A model generated the notes under the pieces. That model worked only from the letters and a program-made list of their open reading frames with translations. It was not told the DNA's origin and made no database searches. From NCBI RefSeq assembly GCF_900111145.1, contig NZ_FOIR01000001.1, positions 875,501 through 939,500 on the forward strand: a stretch of DNA of 64,000 bases. Direction: 5' to 3'. A program made the position numbers and the translations under genes. Origin of the DNA: Roseivirga pacifica. GTDB lineage: Bacteria; Bacteroidota; Bacteroidia; Cytophagales; Cyclobacteriaceae. The stretch's first letter is position 1; each line of letters begins with the position of its first letter. This document shows, one piece after another, positions 1 through 11,200 of this stretch.

Positions 1-621
1 GATTGGAAGCTCAGGAGTACCTTCAGCATCAATCATTGCGCCTCTAGCAACAAGTAGTGCAGTAGCAGCAGCTTGCTGACCAGTGTTACCTTTAATTACA
101 GTACCTGGCTCAATTTCTAGAGTAGCACCTTCTTCTACAGTAACTCTTGTATCTAGTACATAAATGTTATCGGCAGTCCAAAGTGTGTTTTCAGTAATGT
201 TACCTCTTACAGTTACCACAGGAGTTGTAGCAATAGCATCGATAGTAAGAACAGCAGTAGCATCGTCTGAAGAACCTTCAGCATCTGTTACAGTAAGTAC
301 AACGGAACCAGCACCTACAGCAGTAGCAGAAAAGCTAACAGCGATAGTACCAGAAGTAGCGTCAGCTTCCATGTCAGTAGTGATTGTAGCACTACCACCT
401 TGTGCAGAAACGCTTGAAGTAGCAAAACCACCTGGAGTTGTAACATCAAAGTTCAAAGTGATTGAAGCATCAACAGTTACATTGCCTGGGTTTGAAGTAG
501 AAGCTGTAACTGTAGGAGCATCCGGAGATGGAGCTGGATCATCATCATTACACGCAGAAACAGCAAAAACCATTGCCGCAGCAAGGAATAGGCTGAATAA
601 TTTGTTCAAAGAGTTTTTCAT
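1..621 (-). CDS. Lipoprotein with Ig-like and beta-helix-type region, C-terminus cut by window edge
   Basis: The reading frame is open from the ATG at 621 to the left window edge, giving 207 codons. The protein starts MKNSLNKLFSLFLAAAMVFA and has a lipobox ending in VSAC at residues 23-26, followed by an acidic DDDPAP stretch typical of exported Bacteroidota lipoproteins. Residues of about 35-130 are rich in Thr, Ser and Val and look like one bacterial Ig-like beta-sandwich domain. From about residue 140 the text WTADNIYVLDTRVTVEEGATL and EPGTVIKGN matches the opening of the right-handed beta-helix lipoproteins common in Bacteroidota. The rest lies outside the window. Expected location is the outer membrane, facing the periplasm or the surface. 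Function is unknown; adhesion or glycan binding would be guesses. Confidence 0.8.
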   Translation of the reverse strand, partial: MKNSLNKLFSLFLAAAMVFAVSACNDDDPAPSPDAPTVTASTSNPGNVTVDASITLNFDVTTPGGFATSSVSAQGGSATITTDMEADATSGTIAVSFSATAVGAGSVVLTVTDAEGSSDDATAVLTIDAIATTPVVTVRGNITENTLWTADNIYVLDTRVTVEEGATLEIEPGTVIKGNTGQQAAATALLVARGAMIDAEGTPELPI

Positions 622-755
622 GTTTTTGATTAGGTTTTGAAATTTGGTTACAAAACAACATGAAAGACCCTAGAAAGCTTTTATCCGAGTGTTAAGAATA
701 GTTGTCATTCCGTTTAACAAAAAGTTAACGGTGTTAACGGAATGTTACCAAGAAA

Positions 756-1745
756 TTAGTGGTTGATAGGTATCTTTTTTAGCAGCTTTTCTATGATGTG
801 CTCAGTAGTGATTCCATCCGCTTCTGCCTCGTAATTCAAGATTATCCTATGATTAAGCACGTCCGCAGCTATTTCCTTAATATCTTCTGGTAGCACGTAA
901 TCGCGCTGGTTAAAGAAGGCAATTGCCTTGGCTGCAAGGTTTAAATTAATACTGGCACGTGGCGATGCACCAAACTGCATGTAATATGCTTCTTCGTCAA
1001 GCCCGTACTCTTTTGGGTTACGGGTGGCAAATACAATTTCAATTATATAGCGCTCCAAAGAATCGGAAATGGTTACTTGGTTCACCTCATCGCGAATGGC
1101 AAAGATGTCTTCCTTTGTCAATAGGGTTTCCAATTCCGGCTTGAATTTCATGTTCGACATACGTCTCATTACTTCAAGCTCTTCCTCTTTGGTTGGGTAG
1201 TTTACCTTTACCTTAAGCATAAATCGGTCAATTTGTGCTTCTGGCAAACTATAGGTTCCTTCTTGGTCTACTGGGTTTTGTGTTGCCAGTACTAAGAATG
1301 GTCTATCTAACTGATAACTATGCTCACCAATGGTAACGGTTTTTTCCTGCATGGCTTCTAAAAGAGCCGACTGCACCTTGGCCGGAGCACGGTTTACCTC
1401 ATCGGCAAGTACTACGTTGGCAAATATTGGCCCTTTCTTAACCTCGAACTCCGCTTTTTTCTGATTATAAATCATAGTACCGATCAAATCGGCAGGAAGT
1501 AAGTCGGGCGTAAACTGAATACGCTGAAAATCTAAGTGAAGCACATTGGCAAGTGTATTTACCGTTAGGGTTTTGGCAATGCCCGGTACACCTTCCAATA
1601 GAATGTGTCCGTTAGTAAATAGGCCCACCATTAGGCGGTTTACCATATACTCTTGCCCAACCACAATCTTGCTAACCTCGCTGGCAACACGGTTGATCTT
1701 CTCTTGATGTTCTTTTCTTATATCGTTAGAAAGTACCTCTTCCAT
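756..1745 (-). CDS. MoxR-family AAA+ ATPase
   Basis: This is a 329-residue cytoplasmic AAA+ ATPase of the MoxR (AAA_3) group, the usual length for the family. Visible motifs are Walker A GVPGIAKT (52-59), Walker B VVLADE (111-116), sensor 1 ATQNP (154-158) and a conserved QIDRF containing the likely arginine finger near residue 174. MoxR proteins are thought to act as chaperone-like ATPases that help mature or insert partner proteins, commonly encoded beside DUF58 and von Willebrand factor A genes. No such partner is seen here: the downstream neighbour is an unrelated lipoprotein after 134 bases, and upstream lies the divergent giant gene. The family call is firm. The biological target is unknown. 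Confidence 0.93.
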   Translation of the reverse strand: MEEVLSNDIRKEHQEKINRVASEVSKIVVGQEYMVNRLMVGLFTNGHILLEGVPGIAKTLTVNTLANVLHLDFQRIQFTPDLLPADLIGTMIYNQKKAEFEVKKGPIFANVVLADEVNRAPAKVQSALLEAMQEKTVTIGEHSYQLDRPFLVLATQNPVDQEGTYSLPEAQIDRFMLKVKVNYPTKEEELEVMRRMSNMKFKPELETLLTKEDIFAIRDEVNQVTISDSLERYIIEIVFATRNPKEYGLDEEAYYMQFGASPRASINLNLAAKAIAFFNQRDYVLPEDIKEIAADVLNHRIILNYEAEADGITTEHIIEKLLKKIPINH

Positions 1746-2067
1746 AATAATTCATCTTTCAGAAAGCGCGCAAAATAAAAAATTAAGTATTACTAAAGCA
1801 TAATACTTATATGAATGCAGAAGGTTTGATGGCCTTCGGTTCATTTTACCCCAAATATCTCTTATTTAATGGGTTGCTCTACACCGCAGTTATCATTTAA
1901 CAAGAATTAACAGCAGAAAAAATTTTCAAAAAATTTTCGGTTCAATTCATAAGAACTGTCATAAGCTTTCAGGAATAAGTAAAAAATAGCTCACCCACAG
2001 CCTTTTGTTGTTTGCACTTTCAAAATTGAATGGCACTTCTATCAAAACCACGTTGACCTAAAATGGC

Positions 2068-2092
2068 ACAATTTTCATAAAGCTTAAATTGT
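2068..2092. promoter_or_regulatory. Inverted repeat upstream of giant gene
   Basis: ACAATTT at 2068-2074 is matched by AAATTGT at 2086-2092, a perfect 7-base inverted repeat with an 11-base spacer, about 110 bases before the start of the giant repeat-protein gene. It could be an operator for a dimeric regulator or a chance AT-rich palindrome. Confidence 0.2.
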
Positions 2093-2134
2093 ACTATTCT
2101 TATGAAATAGATGTGTCCGCATTTATTGTTTCAT

Positions 2135-2154
2135 AATATCAAAACGTTGATATT
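2135..2154. promoter_or_regulatory. Perfect 8-base inverted repeat close to giant gene start
   Basis: AATATCAA (2135-2142) and TTGATATT (2147-2154) flank a 4-base AACG centre, giving a 20-base palindrome whose right edge is 47 bases before the ATG at 2202. The position fits an operator or a hairpin in the 5' leader. No regulator gene is adjacent. Confidence 0.3.
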
Positions 2155-2201
2155 CAGCTCGTATTGTGCGTTTCCTTCACTAGAACTCAACATATAACAA
2201 A

Positions 2202-5200
2202 ATGCAGATAGTCACAATCAAAAAGTCGTTCACTCGAATAATAGTATTATTCGTGGCTTTTCTGTGTGTGAACAGCACTGCACTTTTCGGGCAAACTTTA
2301 TCTTTTGCCTCTGAAGCTACCAACAGTTGTGTGGGTAGTATCAACGTTAGTGTTACTGGCGGAACAAGTCCTTATACTTATACATGGGAAGACGGTGGAG
2401 GTACTGACTTAGGTGTTAATTCCTTTTTTATTAACAACCTTACTCCTGGTTTATATAAAGTAACCGTTGAGGACCAAGTAGGTAATACTATATCTAAAAC
2501 ATATGAAGTATCTAGTCCGCCAGACCTTATAGGGTCTGCTGTTGTGAATGATGTTACCTGTAGAGGAGATTCAGATGCACAAGTAATAATAACGATGGGT
2601 AATGGTAACCCAGGTTATGATTGGGAGTTGTTTGACTCGGGAGGAGGCTCACTCAGTACTGGAAGTGTAATGGGCGTAACCATAACTTTAGGGGGGCTAG
2701 GAGTAGGAGATTATACGGTCAATGTCGAAGATAGCGATTTATGTACTGGTCAAGTTAATTTCACTATTACAGAGCCATCGGAGGATTTAGGCTTTTCAAT
2801 TGGTGCCTCTAGTGATGCCACTTGCTTCAATTCAACTGATGGAATGCTTAGTGCAACAGGAACTGGTGGCTGGGGCGACTATGAGTATTCATGGGTTGAA
2901 GTTTCAACTGGTACGGTAGTAGGTACTACTGCTACAGTTACAGGTTTGGCCCCTGGTGATTATAGACTTGATATTGTAGATCGAAACGGTACGGGTTGCT
3001 CTATTAGTACACCTATCCAAACTATCGATTCCCCACCAGAGATTGTTCAATCTGCGACTATTACCGATGCCCTTTGTAATGGTGACTCGAATGGTAGTAT
3101 TAATCTTAGTAGATCTGGTGGTGTGGGTTCTTATTCCTATTCATGGTCGAACGGAGCAACCTCTCGAAATATTTCAGGACTTGCCGCTGGAAGTTATACC
3201 GTAACCATAACCGATGGTGCTGGCTGTACGGATACCGAAACTTATGTTGTTGGTGAGCCAGCCGTTTTGGCTGCTTCTCCTTCTGTTACCAATGTGCTTT
3301 GTTTTGGTGAAAGCACTGGATCGATAGACAGCAACGTCACGGGTGGTACTGCTCCTTACACATACAACTGGTCCTATGGCGGAATTATTACCGAAGACAT
3401 TGACAACCTGCCAGCCGGAACTTACAGCCTAACCGTTACTGATTACAATGGCTGTTCTGTTACAGTTAATGGAATTACAATAACCCAACCAGCCGCTGCT
3501 CTTAGTAAACAGAGCGAGTCGCTTACAAACCCAACCTGCTTTGGTGGGGCGGATGGTTCTATTACCATTACCATGCAGGGCGGTACGGGGTCTTACGATA
3601 TTGATTGGTCTAATGGAGATACTGGCGCAACAGCCACTGGTTTAACTGCGGGCATTCATTCGGTTACTGTAACCGATGATAACGGTTGTACTTATACCGA
3701 GTCTTTCACCTTAAATAATCCAGCAAAAATTGCAGTAACACCAAGCATTACCCCAGTAACCTGTAATGGCGGTGCAGATGGTGCCATTAGTGTAAGTGCT
3801 TCGAATGGCTCAGGTTCTTATACATACAGTTGGGATCATGGCCCTTCTGGCAATAGCATTTCGGGCTTAATAGCGGGGAGCTATACCGTTACAGTAACCG
3901 ACCAAGTAACAGGTTGCGTGGTGAAGGAAACCATTGCCGTTACTCAGCCAGATGTAATACAAGGTAATGCTACTATCAATGTGATTTCTTGTAGTGGTGC
4001 TGGCGATGGTAGCATCTATTTAACGGCCACAGGTGGCTCAGGTAGCTACTCTTACTTATGGGATGACGGCTCAACAAACTCGAATCGATTAAACTTAGGC
4101 CCAGGTAACTACTCGGTAGATATTACAGATAGTAAAGGGTGTGTAACAACCGAGAACTTCAACATAGTGGATCCAGCTACCATGAGTATTTCTGATACAC
4201 ATGTAGACTTGGTATGTAAAGGAGGCTCCTCGGGTTCGGTTGATATTACCGTTACTGGTGGAACATCTCCATATTCATACGCATGGGATAATGGTAGCGG
4301 AACCTTCACCACAACCGAAGATTTGACGAATGTGCCTGCTGGAACCTATTCAGTTATAGTAACTGATGCAGGAGGATGTACCATTTCTACATCTGTAACC
4401 TTAACCGAGCCGGCCACAGAGTTGGTGCTTTCTGGTACCGAAACTGATGTTACTTGTAATGGAGGTTCAAATGGTGCGATAGATCTAAATGTAACTGGTG
4501 GTGGTGTTGGCTACACTTACCTTTGGAGCACTACGGCAACTACTCAAGATGTAACTGGCTTAACAGCAGGAAATTATACTGTAACCGTTACAGATGCCAA
4601 CGGTTGTGTCAAGTCACTTGGCTTTACCATTTCGGAGCCAGCTCCCATCACTGCTCTTGAAAGCAAGACAGATGTTACGTGTAATGGTGCCAATGATGGA
4701 ACCATTGATTTTACCGTTTCGGGAGGCACAGGCTCATACACTTACTCTTGGGCCGATGATGCTGGAATAACCACTAAAAATCGTACTGGACTTGAGCCAG
4801 CAAATTATACACTTACCATTAGAGACGGCAATGGCTGTCAGCTCGTAAAGACATTCACAATCGCTGAACCGGCAGTTTTAACTGCCGCTGGCACTGCATT
4901 CGAAGTTAGTTGTTTTGGTGAAAGTACGGGGTCGATTAACCTTACCGTTTCTGGAGGTACGACCCCGTATACCTACTCTTGGAGCGATGGGGGAGGTGAT
5001 ATTGAAGATAGAACAAACTTACCTGCAGATGATTACGAAGTAACCATTACTGATGCTAGAGGTTGTAAAGTAACACGGAGATTTACCATAATTGAGCCTG
5101 CTGCTCCATTGGCCTTAACCGGCACTGCAACCGATATTACTTGTAATGGCGCTGCAGACGGTATTATCAATCTGACAATTACAGGTGGAACAGCCCCGTA

Positions 5201-8200
5201 CAGCTATAATTGGTCAGATAGCAACAGCAATGAAGACCGAAGCGGTTTGCCTGCCGGCAACTATAATGTAACTGTAACAGATGCTAAGGGCTGCCAAGTA
5301 ACCGCAAGCTATGTAATTACCGATCCGCCATTGCTCGTAGCTTCTGGCGTTGAAACCGATGTGAGCTGTAATGGCGCTGCCGATGGCGAAATTGACTTAA
5401 CCGTTTCTGGTGGAGGAGGTACTTATACTTACGTATGGACGACCCCTTCTGGCACAGAAACCACAGAAGATCTTACCGGTCTTGGACCTGGAAACTATTC
5501 CGTAACCATTCAGGATGATAGAGGCTGCTCTGTGATTCGCAACTTTGTAATTACAGAACCTACCGCAATGGCCTTTGGCTATACTTCGTCCGATGTGCTT
5601 TGTTTTGGCGAGAACAATGGGTCGATTGATATTACTGTAACAGGCGGTTCGGGAGGTTACACGTACAAATGGACAGACGGACCAACCACCGAAGACCGCA
5701 CAAACTTGGCAGCGGCAGATTATGAGGTAACTGTAACGGACTTGAATGGTTGTCAGCTCATTCGAACCATCACAATTGCTGAGCCTGCTGCCACCTTATC
5801 AACTACTGCAAACGTGGTGGACATTAGCTGCTTTGGTGGTAGTGATGGTTACATTGAACTAACGCCTGCCGGAGGAACAGCACCTTATACTTATGAGTGG
5901 AGTAATCTTCAAACAACAAAAGATGTATTCGGCTTGGCACAAGGTTCCTACACCGTAAAAATCACTGATGACAATGGCTGTTTTATTGAAGAAACCTACA
6001 CCATCAATATGCCAACAGCTCTTCAGGTAACCGCATCACAAACTAATTTAGATTGTAATGGAGATGCAGATGGAACCATTGACTTGACAGTAACTGGTGG
6101 AACCGGCCCTTACACCTTTACGTGGAGCGATATTGGCGTTGGCCCAGAAGACCGCTCAGGTTTAGATGGTGGAAATTATACGGTAACCATTGCGGATGCC
6201 AGCGGCTGTTCAGTAAACAGAAGTTTTACTATTGTGGAACCACTGCAGCTTAACGCAAACCCAATAGTTACAAATGTAAGCTGCTTTGGAGATGCGAATG
6301 GCTCGATAGACCTTTCGGTTTCGGGTGGAATTGCGCCATATACCTATTTGTGGAGTAATGGAGAAACCACACAAGACCTCTTTAATATTTCGGGAGGAAC
6401 TTACACGTTGGATATTACAGATGGAAATGGCTGTGTATCTAGCTATAGCTATACTGTTACAGAGCCAACCGCGGCATTGGCGGTTAGCAGTGTTATTACA
6501 GACGAAAATTGCTTTGGCGACAACCAAGGTGCTGTTGACATTACCGTAACCGGAGGTACTGCACCATATACTTATGTATGGAATAATGGATCTACCAACC
6601 AAGACCTTAGTGGAGTAGGTCAAGCCACGTATCAACTGAAAGTAACAGACAAAAATGGCTGTTTCGTGGTAAATAACTACACCGTTTCGGGCCCAACCGA
6701 GATTAGTGTTAGTGGAAGTGTTGTTAATATTACCTGTAATGGAGCCAATGATGGAAGTATAGACATTAACCCCACTGGGGGCACAGGCACATACACCTAT
6801 TTATGGAGTAATGGAGCAACAACTCAAGATGTTTCTGGGCTAGCGCCAAATACTTACTCAGTTACCATTACAGATACTAATGGCTGTAGTGAAATGAGGT
6901 CCTTCACCGTTACAGAGCCTTTAGCACTTTCTATGACGGCCAGTGTAGACGATGTGTCTTGCGAAACCGCAGCCGATGGAGAAATTAATGTTAGTATATC
7001 GGGTGGTGTAACGCCTTACACTTACGAGTGGACTGATGGCACTGCAACGCAAGACCGCACAGGGCTTTCTGGTGGAACGTATGAACTAAAGGTAACCGAT
7101 GCTAACGGCTGTATAATTACCCAATCATTTACTGTGGCAGAACCTATTGCCCTAGCAGTAACGGCTAACATTGTAGACGAAACCTGCTTTGGTGATAATA
7201 CAGGAGAAATTGATTTGACCGTTTCTGGCGGAACAACCCCTTATAAATATAGCTGGAATAATGGCGTAACAACTAGGGATCTGAGCGGCTTATCTCAAGG
7301 AACTTACCAGGTAACTATTGAAGATGCCAATGGCTGTACTATTGTGGCCAATTATACCGTAGGTGGCCCAACAGAGGTGCTTACCTCCGCAGTTACTTCC
7401 AATGTAAGTTGCAACGGTGGTGCCGATGGCCTGATTGACCTTACGGTAACAGGTGGCGATGGTCCTTATGTATTTGCTTGGAGTAATGGAGAAACAACTG
7501 AAGATATTTCTGGTCTTACGGCACAGAATTATTCAGTACAAATTACAGACGCTAACGGCTGTATTGTAAGCCGATCTTTCACCATATCGCAGCCGCTGGC
7601 TTTAAACCTTACCGGTTCTACTATTGATGTTACTTGTAATGGTGCCGCAAATGGTGCTATCAACACAAGTGTATCGGGTGGTGTTACTCCATACACTTTT
7701 GAGTGGGATGATTTAAGCTCCAAAAAGGACCGTACCAATTTATCGGGCGGAACTTATACACTAAAAGTAACCGATGCCAATGGCTGTGAGGTAACCGAGT
7801 CATTTACTATTTACGAGCCAGATCCACTGGTGGGTACAGGAGGAGTAACTGACGAAACCTGTTTTGGCGATAATCTAGGAGCAATTGACTTATCCGTAAC
7901 CGGTGGAACTGGACCATACAAATACTCTTGGAACAATGGAGCTACCACACAAGACATCAGTAACCTTGCGCAAGGTACGTATCAGGTAACCATAACTGAC
8001 GATAACAACTGTGTGTTGGTAGAGACCTTTACCGTGGGTGGCCCAACAGCATTAAACGTTTCAGGCATTATAACTAACCTAACCTGCAACGGTGCAGGCA
8101 ATGGAGAGATAGACTTAACCGTATCGGGAGGAACTACACCTTACACATATTCATGGAGTACTGGTGGTGGTACCGAAGATGTAAGCGGACTTGATGCAGG

Positions 8201-11200
8201 AAATCATTCGGTAACTGTAACAGATGCCAATGGGTGCTCAGTGACTAGGTCTTTCACAATTACACAACCTTTGGCACTTAACTTAACTGGTGTTACCAGT
8301 GATGTGACTTGCAATGGCGCTGCCGATGGTAGTATCGATGCGATTATTTCAGGGGGTGTTACGCCTTATACCTACGAATGGGCAGATGGCACAACTACGC
8401 AAGACCTTTCAGGGCTTTCTGGTGGCACATATTCACTTAAAGTAACAGATGCCAACGGTTGTGAGATCAATCAATCCTTTACAATAGCCGAGCCTGATGC
8501 TTTGGCGGGAACGGCAGTAGTGACGGACGAAATTTGCTTTGGCGATAACCTAGGAGCAATTGACTTATCCGTAACCGGTGGAACTGGACCATACAAATAC
8601 TCATGGAACAATGGAGCCACTACACAAGATATTAGTAATCTATCTCAGGGAACTTACCAAGTGAATATTACCGATGCGAACAACTGTGTTTTAGTTGAAA
8701 CATTCACAGTTGTCGGACCAACCGCCTTAGTAGTGGCTAGTACGGTAACCAACTTAACTTGCAACGGTGCAGGTAATGGGGAAATTGATTTAACCGTATC
8801 AGGCGGAACTACTCCGTACACATATTCATGGAGTACTGGTGATGGTACCGAAGATGTAAGTGGACTTGATGCGGGAAATCATTCGGTAACTATAACCGAT
8901 GCCAATGGATGCTCGGTGACTAGGTCTTTCACAGTGGTTGAGCCTTTAGCATTGAATCTTTCGGGTATTACTGCAGACGTAACTTGTAATGGCGCAGGCG
9001 ATGGTAGTATTAATGCAAGCATTTCTGGTGGAGTAACACCTTATAAATACGAATGGTTAGACGGCCCAACTACACAAGATCGTAGCGGGCTTGATGGAGG
9101 CACTTATACACTGAGAGTAACTGATGCCAATAACTGTGTGATTGAGCAGGCCTTTACCATTGCCGAACCTACTGCGCTAGCCGTTACCGGAACGGTAACT
9201 GACGAGAACTGCTATAATGATGCACAAGGAGCTATTCAACTTACAGTAAGTGGCGGTACAGGACCGTATACTTACGATTGGGACAATAATGCCATTACCA
9301 AAGACATTAGTGGGCTTACACAAGGCACCTATCAGGTTACTATTACCGATGCCAATGGGTGTGAATTGGTAGCAAACTATACCGTAGGTGGTCCAACGGA
9401 GATAATACTTTCAGGTACAGTAAGCAACCTTAGTTGTAATGGCGCAGGCGATGGTGCCATCGACCTGACCGTTACTGGTGGTGTAGGCCCATACACATAT
9501 AGTTGGGGTACCGAGACCACAGAAGATTTGGTGGATATTGCTGCAGGTACCTACTCAGTAACAGTAATCGATGCCAACGGATGTAGCAAAACCAGAACCT
9601 TTAACGTAACGCAACCAACCATTTTGGCAGCTTCTAATAAGGTAAACGATGTGGATTGTTATGATGCCGGCAACGGAAGTATTACGCTTACAGTCGGTGG
9701 CGGTACGCTGCCTTATACCTATGCTTGGAGTACTGGAGCAACAACTCAAAACGTGTCAGGCCTCGATGGAGGAACTTATTCTGTTACCATTAAAGATGCC
9801 AATAACTGCGAAATCACGCAGACCATTACAGTGGGCGAACCAGCTTCACCACTAACCGTGCTTGGCAATACTTCGGATGAACTTTGCTTTGGCACCAACA
9901 GCGCAACAATTACTTTAAATGTAACTGGCGGAACAGGCCCTTATACTTATAAATGGAGTAATGGTTCTACTAACAAAGACTTAACCGGCCTAAGTGCAGG
10001 TTCCTATCAGGTAGAGGTTACAGATGCAAATGGGTGTAAGCAAATCGAAACTTACCTTGTTTCTTCTCCTTCGGCACTAACAATTGGTGGTGTGGTAAGC
10101 GACATATCTTGCTATAATGCTGCCGATGGTGCAATAGACCTTACCGTTTCTGGCGGAACAGGCCCTTATACCTACGTTTGGAGCAATGGTGAAACTACAG
10201 AGGACCTTCAAAACCTTGACGAAGCAAGCTATAATGTAATTGTAACCGATGCCAATGGTTGTTCTATCAGTACCAGCTTTAATGTAACGCAGCCTTCAGC
10301 CTTAGCCATTGGCTATACGGCAAACGATGTGGATTGCTACGGTGCAAATGATGGCAGCATTTTGGTAAATGTTACTGGCGGAACAGCCCCATACAATTAT
10401 AGCTGGGGTGATGGTACCACAAGTTCTAATAGAACCGGACTAGCGGGTGGCAACTATAACTTAATGGTAACCGATGCCAACGGTTGTACAATTTCTCAAA
10501 CCATTACTGTAAATGAGCCGGCAGCTCCTTTAACAGCTTTAGAAACCATAGCAGATGAAAACTGCTTTGGCGACAATCAGGGAAAAATTGAGCTTTTGGT
10601 TAGTGGAGGAACAGCTCCTTATAACTACAAGTGGAACAACGGGGCCACTACACAAAATATATACGGACTTAGCCGTGGCGACTATCAGGTGAGCATTACC
10701 GATGCTAATGGTTGCCAAATTCAGCATACTTACAATGTGGCAGGGCCAGACTTGTTTACAATTTCGGCCAACGAAACCGATGTAACATGCAACGGAGCCG
10801 ATGATGGTGCTATAGACATTAACCTAGCGGGAGGCACCGCTCCGTACACTTATGCGTGGAGCAACGGAGCTACTACTGAAGACCTAGAGGATTTGGGTCC
10901 GGGCAACTACAGTGTAGTAGTTACCGATGCTAATGGCTGTACCGTTTCTGCAAGCTATACGGTAAGCGAACCTTTAATACTAACCATTAACCAGCAAGTG
11001 TCGGATGTAACATGCTTTGGTGCCAACGATGGCGCCATCGATGTGGCTGTAAGTGGCGGTAACCTGCCATACACCTACACTTGGTCTAATGGTTCAGGTT
11101 CTGAAGATTTGAACAACCTTGCGGGAGGTGTTTATCAGTTGAAAGTGGTAGATGCGAAAGGCTGTACCGTTACTTCCAACATTGTGGTAAATGCACCAAG

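Larger units (their letters stand above)
1746..2201. other. Divergent intergenic region, 456 bases
   Basis: This AT-rich spacer separates the divergent MoxR and giant repeat-protein genes, so it should hold promoters for both. It contains a perfect 11-base tandem repeat (aaaaaattttc twice, 1917-1938), two inverted repeats described separately, and a 29-codon open frame at 1811-1900 with no supporting features. I could not place a convincing Bacteroidota promoter with both the -33 TTTG and -7 TAnnTTTG elements. No RNA gene is recognised. Confidence 0.5.

Noticed and set aside
164-640. Plus-strand frame of 158 codons opposite the first lipoprotein
   Set aside because: It is low-complexity (Val, Ala, Ser, Thr) and lies antisense to a clear lipoprotein with signal peptide and domain motifs.
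1811-1900. 29-codon plus-strand frame in the MoxR/giant-gene spacer
   Set aside because: There is no ribosome-binding site, no neighbour in operon spacing and no recognisable peptide feature; it may be a chance frame.
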